This document shows, piece by piece, positions 18,746-27,067 of a stretch of 64,000 bases of DNA (position 1 is its first letter; every line of letters starts with the position of its first letter). Both the position numbers and the translations under genes were made by a program. Source of the stretch: Vibrio sp. J1-1 (GTDB lineage Bacteria > Pseudomonadota > Gammaproteobacteria > Enterobacterales > Vibrionaceae). The notes below the pieces were generated by a model, which ran no database searches, was not told the origin of the DNA, and was given only the letters and a program-made list of their open reading frames with translations. The DNA lies in assembly GCF_021728395.1 (NCBI RefSeq), contig NZ_JAKKCM010000014.1, positions 43,568 through 107,567 on the forward strand. Direction: 5' to 3'.

Positions 18746-19255
18746 ATTATTTTCCTTATATAAACAAATGCAATCAAATGAATATTATAGTATTAGCATC
18801 ATAAATTCGCTCAACAAGCGCGGAACCCGAATTTAAAAATAATGTAATGAAGGAAGGTGTATTCAGTATCTTTCGGCAAATCAAGGTTTTAATATTAGCA
18901 TTGAAGTAACCTTAAAAGGTCCTTGTCTACAGTACTATGAACTAAATCCACTAAGGTATTGAAAAGCTTAGATAATGACTTAAACATCATTTCTCGTTCT
19001 TCAATGGCAATCTTTGTATATGGTTATTGAGTTTGCAAATAGCCTTTTAGAAAACAACGCTTATGTCTTCGGAAAACTTTTTGTAGGGTAAAAGTTCGTT
19101 AACAAGGTTTGATTTAGCTTTCGATCTAAATTGAAATGGGGCAAAGCAAGTTTGCGATAAGCGGAGAGGTAAAGTCCTTTATTGTAAATGAGCAGACTTT
19201 ATTGGAGCCGAAAATATATTGTCTTGCAACAACCTGAGAGCACTCAGTGTATTAA
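18746..19255. other. Intergenic region, nothing recognised
   Basis: About 510 bp upstream of the giant lipoprotein gene and downstream of the PagL-like gene. It must carry the lipoprotein promoter. I see no ORF with a ribosome-binding site and no strong hairpin. Confidence 0.4.
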
Positions 19256-19789
19256 CTAAAGGTCTATCTGTAGGTTGAGTTGTAAGGTGTTATACCCCGC
19301 ATTCGCTGAATACATCCCACCATTGGAGTAATGGAGGTAGAGTAATGATAAATAGACCCGATCCCATTTCAACCCGGCTCCAATTCTGTCTTCAAATTGG
19401 AAATGCCCCCCCATATTACGGTCGATGATTTCTTTTGCACTGATATAGCTCGCGCCGATGCCAAACTCTATTCTAGGTTTAGCTTGATATATGCTTTGAT
19501 GAAACTCGTAATAGAATACCGGTGATAAAGCGTAGATAGTGAGGTCATGGGCCTCAGATAAAAACAAATGGCTGTACGAAACATCCAGATACGCTGAAAG
19601 CGCTCCTGTATCACTGAGCCACCATGCGGAATCGAAGTAATGTTGAAGACCAACGCGCACCAATACCTCCTCATCCAGCGAGTATCCAACCCCTGCGCTA
19701 AAACTACTGACTATCGTTTGTCCAGATACCAATGGCGATAAAGTGCAAGTAAAAAACAGCAAAAGTAATTTGTATATTGTGGATTTCAT
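19256..19789 (-). CDS. PagL-like lipid A deacylase / acyloxyacyl hydrolase family protein
   Basis: A 177-residue precursor with a signal peptide (KSTIYKLLLLFFTCTLSPLV, then SGQ) and alternating strands typical of an eight-stranded outer-membrane barrel, ending in LNLQIDL. The PagL signature is present near the C-terminus as LYLHYSNGG, which supplies the catalytic His and Ser. PagL removes the 3-O acyl chain of lipid A and lowers innate recognition. At the position expected for the third triad residue (Glu, 14 after His) this protein has Asn. Activity is therefore uncertain. ATG 19789 is preferred over TTG 19795. It is a single gene. Confidence 0.8.
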   Translation of the reverse strand: MKSTIYKLLLLFFTCTLSPLVSGQTIVSSFSAGVGYSLDEEVLVRVGLQHYFDSAWWLSDTGALSAYLDVSYSHLFLSEAHDLTIYALSPVFYYEFHQSIYQAKPRIEFGIGASYISAKEIIDRNMGGHFQFEDRIGAGLKWDRVYLSLLYLHYSNGGMYSANAGYNTLQLNLQIDL

Positions 19790-20343
19790 AGGCAATTAAT
19801 CATTATGATTTTTTATAGTTAATTGTAGATATAGAAATCAATCACAACAAATAATTAACCCTATCTCATATGACCATCCCGTCGAAGGTAAGAAACCTTA
19901 ACTAACTGAGCCCCGCCAGCTGATTAAGTTATCAGCCATAAATCTTGCGTGTTAACGGCGTATAACACATTGGAGAGATACGTAGTCAGGTGTTGGCTTT
20001 TACCACTCATTATTTTTTGATATCAATGTTACCTTTTCATCTTTATTTAAATTTAGATTTAGATGCGTAACTTGAGACGGGGCATAAATTAGTCGGAGAC
20101 ATCACTAACTCGAATGTGGGCAAAAGTTATGTTCGGAAAATTGAACATTAGATATTAATGAATAGCCTTTTATAAGGATTGATACTAACAGTGCGCACTC
20201 TTTTGGCTTATGTCGAATAGCGCACTATCTTATCGCAAGTGGAGGAGATAAGTCTCGTTAAGCGTACTTACCTCATCCAGTATTGATTAGGAGGTTATAT
20301 CAGTCAGCCAACATACGTTTTTTAAACCGTGGCAGGGACATTT
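19790..20343. other. Intergenic region with a hairpin candidate
   Basis: About 550 bp between the PagL-like gene and the end of ackA. One inverted repeat stands out, AGTGCGC / GCGCACT at 20190-20226 with a 23-nt spacer. Its role is unclear. No supported ORF and no clear ackA terminator were found. Confidence 0.4.
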
Positions 20344-21543
20344 TTACTGATTAAGCAGCTCCATCGACTGCGAAACTATTACCCACTCTTCATTGGTAGG
20401 AATAACCAGTACTTTCGCATCAAGTAATTCAGATTTACCAATCTCACCCGAATTACCAAATCGGGCATCTTCATTCCCTTTCTCATCTTCAACGAAGCCA
20501 AGCAGGCTAAGGTTCTTCAGTACTTCACGGCGAATATCCAGAGAGTTTTCGCCGATACCACCAGTAAAAATAACCGCATCTAGGCGATCAAGAGGGATCA
20601 AGTAAGAACCGATGTATTTCGCGACACGATAGGTAAACACCTCAAACGCCAACTTCGCACCTTCGTGACCTTCTTCCATCGCTTGCAGAATGCCTCGAGC
20701 ATCGGAAGTCACTCCAGATACTCCCAAGAAGCCTGATTTCTTGTTTAGCGTTTCGAAGACTTGCTCCTGAGTCCACCCTTTCTTCAATAGGAACTCAATA
20801 ATGCCTGGGTCTAGATCACCAGAACGTGTCCCCATCATTAAGCCAGCCAGCGGAGTGAAGCCCATCGAAGTATCAACCGATTGGCCATCTTTGATCGCAC
20901 ATACAGAAGCGCCATTGCCAAGATGTACCGTAATGAAGCTAGACTGTTCTACTGGCTTGTTAAGCATTTTTGCAGCTTCACGACTTACAAAGTAATGACT
21001 TGTGCCGTGGAAACCGTAGCGACGGATGCCATACTGCTCGTACAGCTCATGTGAAATAGCGCCAGTAAATGCCTTTTGAGGCATCGTTTGGTGGAAGGCA
21101 GTATCGAAGACCGCAAATTGAGGGAGGCTTGGAAACGCTTCAATCGCAGCACGAATACCGATAGCACCTGCCGGGTTATGTAATGGAGCAAGATCGGAAA
21201 GCTGTTCGATTTCTTGTGTCACTTCATCTGTAATACGAACCGTCGCTGTAAATTTTTCACCGCCATGAACGATACGATGACCAACCGCAACGATGTCTTT
21301 CGCTAAACCTAATTCGTCAGTTAAGCCTACTAGTTTTCCGATAGCGATTTTATGATGGCTATCGTCACCTTCGATAGAAATTTCCTTTTTTTCACCGTTG
21401 AATTTCCAGCTCATACGAGATTCTGGAAGACCAAAACATTCACCCAAACCACTTAGAACGGCATCACCTGAATTTGAATCGATGACGGCGAACTTTAGTG
21501 ACGAGCTTCCTGAGTTGATCACTAGTACAAACGAATTAGACAT
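20344..21543 (-). CDS. ackA: Acetate kinase
   Basis: This enzyme interconverts acetate plus ATP with acetyl phosphate plus ADP in the cytoplasm. The 399 residues match the usual length. ASKHA-fold signatures are present: VLVINSGSSSLKF at the start, GHRIVHGGEKF, the FDTAFHQTMP segment, RRYGFHGTSHYF and the FTGGIGENS phosphate-binding loop. I chose ATG 21543 (MSNSFVLVINSG); the longer frame starts at 21579. No phosphotransacetylase gene is next to it, so this may be a second, stand-alone acetate kinase of the kind common on the smaller Vibrio chromosome. Confidence 0.96.
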   Translation of the reverse strand: MSNSFVLVINSGSSSLKFAVIDSNSGDAVLSGLGECFGLPESRMSWKFNGEKKEISIEGDDSHHKIAIGKLVGLTDELGLAKDIVAVGHRIVHGGEKFTATVRITDEVTQEIEQLSDLAPLHNPAGAIGIRAAIEAFPSLPQFAVFDTAFHQTMPQKAFTGAISHELYEQYGIRRYGFHGTSHYFVSREAAKMLNKPVEQSSFITVHLGNGASVCAIKDGQSVDTSMGFTPLAGLMMGTRSGDLDPGIIEFLLKKGWTQEQVFETLNKKSGFLGVSGVTSDARGILQAMEEGHEGAKLAFEVFTYRVAKYIGSYLIPLDRLDAVIFTGGIGENSLDIRREVLKNLSLLGFVEDEKGNEDARFGNSGEIGKSELLDAKVLVIPTNEEWVIVSQSMELLNQ

Positions 21544-21844
21544 GAAATAGTTATCCTGTTGTGGAGCAGAGGTTGTCATTGCGCTTTCACGCTGCGAACT
21601 ACTTATTTATTGCCTTCTATTATTCAATAATTTTTTAATCTTTCAACAATCTTTTAAAGAACACAGTCTGATCGAACATTTTTTATTGATCTAGAACACT
21701 TTTTGATTTTATTCGATGCGAAAAATATATCTAGTTAGATGATAGATTTGTGATTTAGCCACCTTATGCATAGTCTAAATAATGAGCTAATTTATTTGCT
21801 AGACAAATAAAAACAATAAACATTTCAATAAATCGGGGAATACC
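21544..21844. other. Divergent promoter region ackA / GGDEF-EAL gene
   Basis: About 300 AT-rich bp that must contain the promoters of ackA (left) and the GGDEF/EAL gene (right). No operator palindrome was found. Confidence 0.5.
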
Positions 21845-23446
21845 GTGCCCAAAATAACGCTTTGGCTTGTCAGTTTAGGCTTAATATTGCTCTGCTTCGG
21901 ATGGCAAATGACCAGAAATATCCGCTCGAAAACAGATGTTGTTGGGTGGACTTGGCTGCTAGTCTTGATCAGCTATTTCATCATTGCTTACGCAGCCTAT
22001 TTATACACCATTGTGCAAAATCCCGAAGCTTCAACACTTGAAACAGGGATTTCTTTACTCTTGTTTACCGGAAGTGTTTTTGTCATTTTCGTTATAAAGT
22101 TTAGTAAAGACTCCATCGTCGAATTGCATCTCCTTGCGAAACGCGAAAACAAAAATGCCTTTCATGATGCATTAACCGGACTCCCTAACCGAAAATACTG
22201 TTTTGAGGTGATCAGCGATCGCATTCAAGCAGATCTTCCTTTTTCGGTAATTGTCTTTGATGTCGTGAATTTCAAGCAAGTGAACGATGCGATGGGCCAT
22301 TTCTGTGGCGACCAATTACTGGTTCAAATTGGCCGAAGACTGAAAGATACCCTTGAAGATAATGACAAGATCTTTCGTGTCGGCGGTGATGAATTTGTGA
22401 TAATCACAGCGTCTGCGACTGAGCAAGATGGTAAAAAGCTCATCGATACTCTCAGCACCGCGTTGTCTGCTCGCTTTAACCTCGACGAGTTCCACGTTTC
22501 AGTAGGTGTAGTGTTTGGTATAAGCACGTACCCACAAGATGCGGAATCCAATGAGTTGCTGATAAAACATGCTGATATTGCAATGTATAACGCCAAACGT
22601 AACGGGACCCTTTTCGCATTTTATAATGACGACATGAATATTGGGGCGAAATATCAGCTGGAAATTTCATCACGCATTCAGTTTGCGCTAGATAAGGAAG
22701 AGTTTCGTTTGTATTACCAACCATTAATTGATGCTCGTACCAGCGTTGTGGTTGGCTTTGAAGCAGTTATTCGTTGGCGAGACGAGAAAGGCAATAACAT
22801 TTCGCCGAATGACTTTATTCCAATTGCCGAACGAAGTAATCAGGTCAACAACATAACCATGTGGGTGCTAGGGCAAGTTGAAAAAGATCTGAAAACCTTT
22901 ATCCGAAGAGGCATCAAGCTTCCAATTCATGTCAACTTATCAGCCAAAGACCTATCTTCAAACGTATTACTTAGTCGCCTAAAAACGTTAATCGAACATT
23001 CTCCCGAATTTACCAATCTTCTCAGTTTAGAGATAACAGAGACAATGGCGATTGACAAAGTTAAGGAACTTAACCCATTGATACAAGAAATAAAAGAACT
23101 TGGGATCAAGATCAGCCTGGATGACTTTGGTACGGGCTATTCTTCACTCTCGCTATTAAGAGACCTGCCAGTAGATCAAATTAAAATCGACCGTTCATTC
23201 TTATCCACCGCGAACCGAACTGAAGGCAACCGCTCGATTGTTGAAAACACCATTGCCCTTGCGCATGGGCTCGGTTACTCCGTAGTAGCAGAGGGCGTAC
23301 AAGATATGGATACCCTGCACTTTCTACGCAATCGCGGCTGTGACATTATCCAAGGCTACTTATTCTGCCCTGCTCTCCCACTTGAAGAAGTGATCAATTG
23401 GGTGACAGAACACGACGAGAAGCTCGACAGTTTCCTTCCCGCATAA
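21845..23446 (+). CDS. Membrane GGDEF/EAL cyclic-di-GMP protein
   Basis: A 533-residue protein with three hydrophobic helices in the first 90 residues and almost no periplasmic sensor. GGDEF (about 110-270) and EAL (about 285-530) follow. The cyclase signature is intact (RVGGDEF near 179) and has no RxxD inhibitory site. The EAL signature reads EAV (GFEAVIRW); the other metal and catalytic residues are present (NLSAKDL, EITE, DDFGTGYSS, KIDRSF, AEGVQ, QGYLF). Either cyclase or phosphodiesterase activity is possible. The start is GTG. It is a single gene with its own terminator. Confidence 0.92.
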   Translation: MPKITLWLVSLGLILLCFGWQMTRNIRSKTDVVGWTWLLVLISYFIIAYAAYLYTIVQNPEASTLETGISLLLFTGSVFVIFVIKFSKDSIVELHLLAKRENKNAFHDALTGLPNRKYCFEVISDRIQADLPFSVIVFDVVNFKQVNDAMGHFCGDQLLVQIGRRLKDTLEDNDKIFRVGGDEFVIITASATEQDGKKLIDTLSTALSARFNLDEFHVSVGVVFGISTYPQDAESNELLIKHADIAMYNAKRNGTLFAFYNDDMNIGAKYQLEISSRIQFALDKEEFRLYYQPLIDARTSVVVGFEAVIRWRDEKGNNISPNDFIPIAERSNQVNNITMWVLGQVEKDLKTFIRRGIKLPIHVNLSAKDLSSNVLLSRLKTLIEHSPEFTNLLSLEITETMAIDKVKELNPLIQEIKELGIKISLDDFGTGYSSLSLLRDLPVDQIKIDRSFLSTANRTEGNRSIVENTIALAHGLGYSVVAEGVQDMDTLHFLRNRGCDIIQGYLFCPALPLEEVINWVTEHDEKLDSFLPA

Positions 23447-23481
23447 AAAAGCCGAGCATGTTAACTATGCTCGGCTTTTGC
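23447..23481. terminator. Intrinsic terminator between the GGDEF/EAL and deaD genes
   Basis: Stem AAAAGCCGAGCAT / ATGCTCGGCTTTT (13 bp) with a 7-nt loop, directly after the stop codon. The flanking A and T runs allow use from both sides. Confidence 0.92.
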
Positions 23482-23528
23482 AATTAGCTTTTATCTAAAT
23501 CAGGTTATATGAAGTAACCTAAATCGAT

Positions 23529-25433
23529 TTATGCTTCTGGTGTACGACGGCCACGGCCGTGACCACGTTCACCACGGTAGTTACCACGGTGATCTCCACC
23601 ACGGTTACGGTCGAAACGACGCTCACCACCTTCTCGGTTGCCATCACGGCTGCCTTCGCGGTTGCCACGGAAGCCACCCTCACGACGGCCACCACCTTCG
23701 CGACGAGCACCGTCACGATTACCACGGTAACCACCATCACGACGTCCGCCGTCACGACGACCACCACGAGACTCACGGAAATCATCGAAATCACATACTA
23801 CAGCACCAACATCTTGTTGACGAATACGTAGTTTGCTTAACTTGCTCGCCGCTTCAGAAGTCATTGCTTTTGGTAACTGTACGAATGTATGACCTTGCGC
23901 TAGCTTAATCGCGCCGATAGAACCTTTACCTAGGCCAAGTTCGTTCGCCAGAGCACCAACGATGTCTTTAACTTGAACACCCTGCTCACGACCAACTTGT
24001 AGCTGGTAAGTATCCCAATCTTGGTTGTTGAAATTACGACCGCCATTGTCACGATCTTCACGACGATCTTTACGACGCTGCTTGTCGCGCTCAATAGCTT
24101 CAACCATTGGATCTTCACCAATGTAGAACAACGGACGCTTGCCTTGCTGACGCTTAAGAAGCATCGCAGCAAGCATCGCTGGATCGATTTCCAGAGAAGC
24201 TTGTAGTTTCTCAACCAACTCAGCAAACTTATCTAGTGATTTGTGTTCTTTCTCAGCTTCTAGCTCCGCACCTAGTTGAGCTAGACGAGCTTCAGCAACC
24301 TGGTCACGTAGAGGAAGTTGGATCTCTTCCATTAATGACTTAGTTACACGCTCGATAGTACGAAGCATGCGGATTTGGTTAGTGCGAACTAGAAGGATCG
24401 CTTTACCTTTACGTCCAGCACGACCAGTACGGCCGATACGGTGAATGTATGACTCTACGTCGAACGGGATGTCGTAGTTAAATACGTGAGTAATACGTGG
24501 AACGTCAAGGCCACGTGCAACAACGTCAGTTGCAACAAGGATATCGATAACACCCTGTTTGATGTGGTCAACAGTACGCTCACGTAGAGACTGAGGAATA
24601 TCACCATGTAGAGCAGCAGCTTTAAAGCCACGAGCTGACAGCCAATCAGCTAAACGCTCGGTATCTTGACGAGTACGTACGAATACGATTGACGCATCCG
24701 TTTCTTCAGTTTCAAGAAGACGAGACATCGCTTCATCTTTCTCTACACCCTTCACTACCCAGAACTGCTGTTGAACTTTGTCTACAGTGTGGTTCTTACC
24801 AGCAACGTCTACCATTACAGGGTCACGAAGGAAGCGCTCAACAATTTTTTTCAGCATTGGAGGCATTGTTGCAGAGAATAGAACGCGTTGTGCTGATTCA
24901 GGAGCGTGCTCCATAATTGCAGTTACGTCGTCAACGAAACCCATGTTTAGCATTTCGTCCGCTTCATCTAGAACGAAGGTACTAACTTCATCTAGGTGTA
25001 AGCGCTCACGGTTGATAAGGTCTTGAACACGGCCAGGCGTACCAACAATGACATGCGCACCGTTCTTAAGCGCACGCATTTGATCGACGATAGACGCACC
25101 ACCGTAGATTTCTAGAACTTTCAAGCCCTTGATATTTTTACCAAGGTTCTTCATTTCAGCGGCAACCTGAATCGCTAGCTCACGAGTTGGAGCAAGTACG
25201 ATTGCTTGTGGTTTACGTTGATTAAGATCTAGTTTGTTTAGAAGAGGCAGAGAGAATGCTGCCGTTTTACCTGTACCCGTTTGTGCCTTGCCCAGCGCGT
25301 CAGCACCTTCCAACAGGTGAGGGATTGCCGCAGCCTGAATTGGAGTTGGTGACACGAAACCCATTCCGTCTAGAGCAGAAAGGATAGAATCATTCAGAGA
25401 TAAATCACTGAATTGAATAACAGAATCTTGCAT
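23529..25433 (-). CDS. deaD: ATP-dependent DEAD-box RNA helicase DeaD (CsdA)
   Basis: DeaD unwinds RNA and helps ribosome assembly and mRNA turnover, above all in the cold. The 634 residues match the family. Helicase motifs: Q-motif near residue 30, AQTGTGKT near 50, PTRELA, DEAD near 157, SAT, and HRIGRTGRAGR near 330. A DbpA-type RNA-binding domain lies at about 480-555. The last 75 residues are an Arg/Gly-rich tail of repeated RRDGG, RREGG and GNREG units, which gives a locally repetitive DNA sequence. It is a single gene; its leader is discussed below. Confidence 0.95.
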   Translation of the reverse strand: MQDSVIQFSDLSLNDSILSALDGMGFVSPTPIQAAAIPHLLEGADALGKAQTGTGKTAAFSLPLLNKLDLNQRKPQAIVLAPTRELAIQVAAEMKNLGKNIKGLKVLEIYGGASIVDQMRALKNGAHVIVGTPGRVQDLINRERLHLDEVSTFVLDEADEMLNMGFVDDVTAIMEHAPESAQRVLFSATMPPMLKKIVERFLRDPVMVDVAGKNHTVDKVQQQFWVVKGVEKDEAMSRLLETEETDASIVFVRTRQDTERLADWLSARGFKAAALHGDIPQSLRERTVDHIKQGVIDILVATDVVARGLDVPRITHVFNYDIPFDVESYIHRIGRTGRAGRKGKAILLVRTNQIRMLRTIERVTKSLMEEIQLPLRDQVAEARLAQLGAELEAEKEHKSLDKFAELVEKLQASLEIDPAMLAAMLLKRQQGKRPLFYIGEDPMVEAIERDKQRRKDRREDRDNGGRNFNNQDWDTYQLQVGREQGVQVKDIVGALANELGLGKGSIGAIKLAQGHTFVQLPKAMTSEAASKLSKLRIRQQDVGAVVCDFDDFRESRGGRRDGGRRDGGYRGNRDGARREGGGRREGGFRGNREGSRDGNREGGERRFDRNRGGDHRGNYRGERGHGRGRRTPEA

Positions 25434-25941
25434 TGGGATCCTACTTAATTAAACTAAAAAACAGTCCCATATGCTCTTCCAATTCAATACTGAATTATCC
25501 AGATACTAAATCCATTCAGATAGGAATTAGCACAGTACACAACCGCGATAAGCCATTAGGGACGACTAAGGGAGGCGGATTATTCCTTAAAAGCATAAAA
25601 AAAGCCAGAAAAAATTGAATTCCATCACAATTTATTCTCAACAATGGCATTTTCCGCATAAAATACCACCAGCCCACCATTTAAAAAAAAGCGCGCCATG
25701 AAAATTGATGAATTCTTCACCAAATCCAAATCACTACGCCGCTGTTTATCAGCCCATGTTTTATAGAAGGCTCTCAGCGAAATACGCTCTATCGGTAATA
25801 ATAGCTCGCATTGGTCATAGCCTGTTTACCTTTTGTATTGAAAGTTTGGTTGAATGTAGGCTGACCGTTGAGGTTTAGCTGTTTGTTCTTAAGAAAACAC
25901 CTTTATAAACCGAGCTTCGGAATGCTCAACGATCACTTATC
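25434..25941. other. deaD leader and intergenic region
   Basis: About 510 bp upstream of deaD and downstream of the HD-GYP regulator. Cold-inducible deaD genes often have long structured leaders, and this region could hold one. A 54-codon ORF lies at 25516-25680 on the deaD strand but has no ribosome-binding site. A forward 22-codon stretch near 25699 (MKIDEFFTKSKSL) looks like a possible gene relic. Confidence 0.4.
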
Positions 25942-27048
25942 TTAGTTACCGCTTAAGAGTTTCTTTTCCTCATCAAAGTCAGCATGCATTAATGCGATGC
26001 GTTTGAACTCGTCTTGAATTTCGATAAACGCTTGCAATATAGTCGGGTCAAAATCATCGGGCGAGGTACGGTTGTCACCTTTGGTGATAATCTCGACGGC
26101 CTTTTCATGGGTAAAAGGTGGCTTGTACACGCGTTTACTGATTAACGCATCATAAACATCAGCCATGGCCATGAGTCGTCCTGAAAGTGGTATTTCCTCG
26201 CCTTTTAAGCCTTGTGGGTAGCCTTTTCCGTTCCATTTTTCTTGATGTGTATATGCAATTTCTTTAGCGATATGAATAAAGGCATTTTCACCTAAACGTA
26301 ACTCTGCTCTTTTCAAGGTATTATAACCGTAAATGGTATGCCGTTTCATTTCCTCATATTCTTCTTCGGTCAACTTGCCCGGTTTTTGTAAGATATGATC
26401 CGGAACACCAACCTTACCGACATCATGAAGTGGTGAAGAAATATAAAGTAGCTGAATATAGTCATCCGTGAGAATATCACTGAACTTACCTTGCTTTTGT
26501 AAATGCTTTGCCAAGGCTTTAACATAATTTTGGGTTCGCTTGATGTGTCCACCCGTTTCAGGGTCCCGGTATTCCGCTAAGGTACCCAGGCTTTCGATCA
26601 TTACAGCCTGAGTAAGCTGTAGCTCCTGAGTCCGTTCGACAACCATTCTTTCCAGATCCTCTTTATTCTGCTTAACAATGAGTTGATTTCGTACTCTTGT
26701 CTTAACCAACGCTGGCGAAAAAGGCTTGGTTATGTAGTCTTCGGCTCCCAGAGAAAGCCCCTTATATTCATCTTTTTCGTCAGACAAAGCGCTAACAAAT
26801 ATGATTGGTATGCTTTCCGTCTGTGGCATGCCCTTAAGCTGTTCACAAACTTCATACCCGTCCATGTCTGGCATCTTAATGTCTAATAATATCAAATCAG
26901 GTTGGGGATCTTTTTGAGCCAGCTCTATCGCCTTAGAACCATTTGTGGCTGCGATGATTTTGTAATCTTTTTTTAGCAGCTGCATCAACACCTGTATATT
27001 TTCTGGTGCATCATCAACGATGAGAATTTTCTTTTGTTTCAATTCCAT
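25942..27048 (-). CDS. Response regulator with HD-GYP phosphodiesterase domain
   Basis: A 368-residue cytoplasmic protein. Residues 5-125 are a receiver domain with acidic pair VDD, phospho-acceptor Asp 56 (LLDIKMP) and the conserved Lys in TKPFSP. Residues about 150-340 are an HD-GYP domain with HDVGKVGVPD and the HQEKWNGKGYPQGLKG motif, so all metal ligands look intact. By family it degrades cyclic-di-GMP when phosphorylated (RpfG type). ATG 27048 has AAGGGA upstream. It starts 20 bp after the stop of the giant hybrid kinase on the same strand, so that kinase is its likely partner. Confidence 0.94.
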   Translation of the reverse strand: MELKQKKILIVDDAPENIQVLMQLLKKDYKIIAATNGSKAIELAQKDPQPDLILLDIKMPDMDGYEVCEQLKGMPQTESIPIIFVSALSDEKDEYKGLSLGAEDYITKPFSPALVKTRVRNQLIVKQNKEDLERMVVERTQELQLTQAVMIESLGTLAEYRDPETGGHIKRTQNYVKALAKHLQKQGKFSDILTDDYIQLLYISSPLHDVGKVGVPDHILQKPGKLTEEEYEEMKRHTIYGYNTLKRAELRLGENAFIHIAKEIAYTHQEKWNGKGYPQGLKGEEIPLSGRLMAMADVYDALISKRVYKPPFTHEKAVEIITKGDNRTSPDDFDPTILQAFIEIQDEFKRIALMHADFDEEKKLLSGN

Positions 27049-27067
27049 CAATATTCCCTTCCTTGAG

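Noticed and set aside
20190-20226. AGTGCGC / GCGCACT hairpin downstream of ackA as a small RNA or terminator
   Set aside because: Only 7 bp of stem with a 23-nt spacer and no T-run. It is noted in the intergenic entry but not called.
23519-23908. Three overlapping ORFs of 90-125 codons on both strands at the deaD 3' end
   Set aside because: They are frame shadows of the repetitive Arg/Gly codons in the DeaD tail. Their translations are low-complexity His/Arg, Thr/Val or Val-rich runs.
25516-25680. 54-codon ORF upstream of deaD
   Set aside because: No ribosome-binding site and hydrophobic/Pro composition without a clear pattern; kept only as a leader note.
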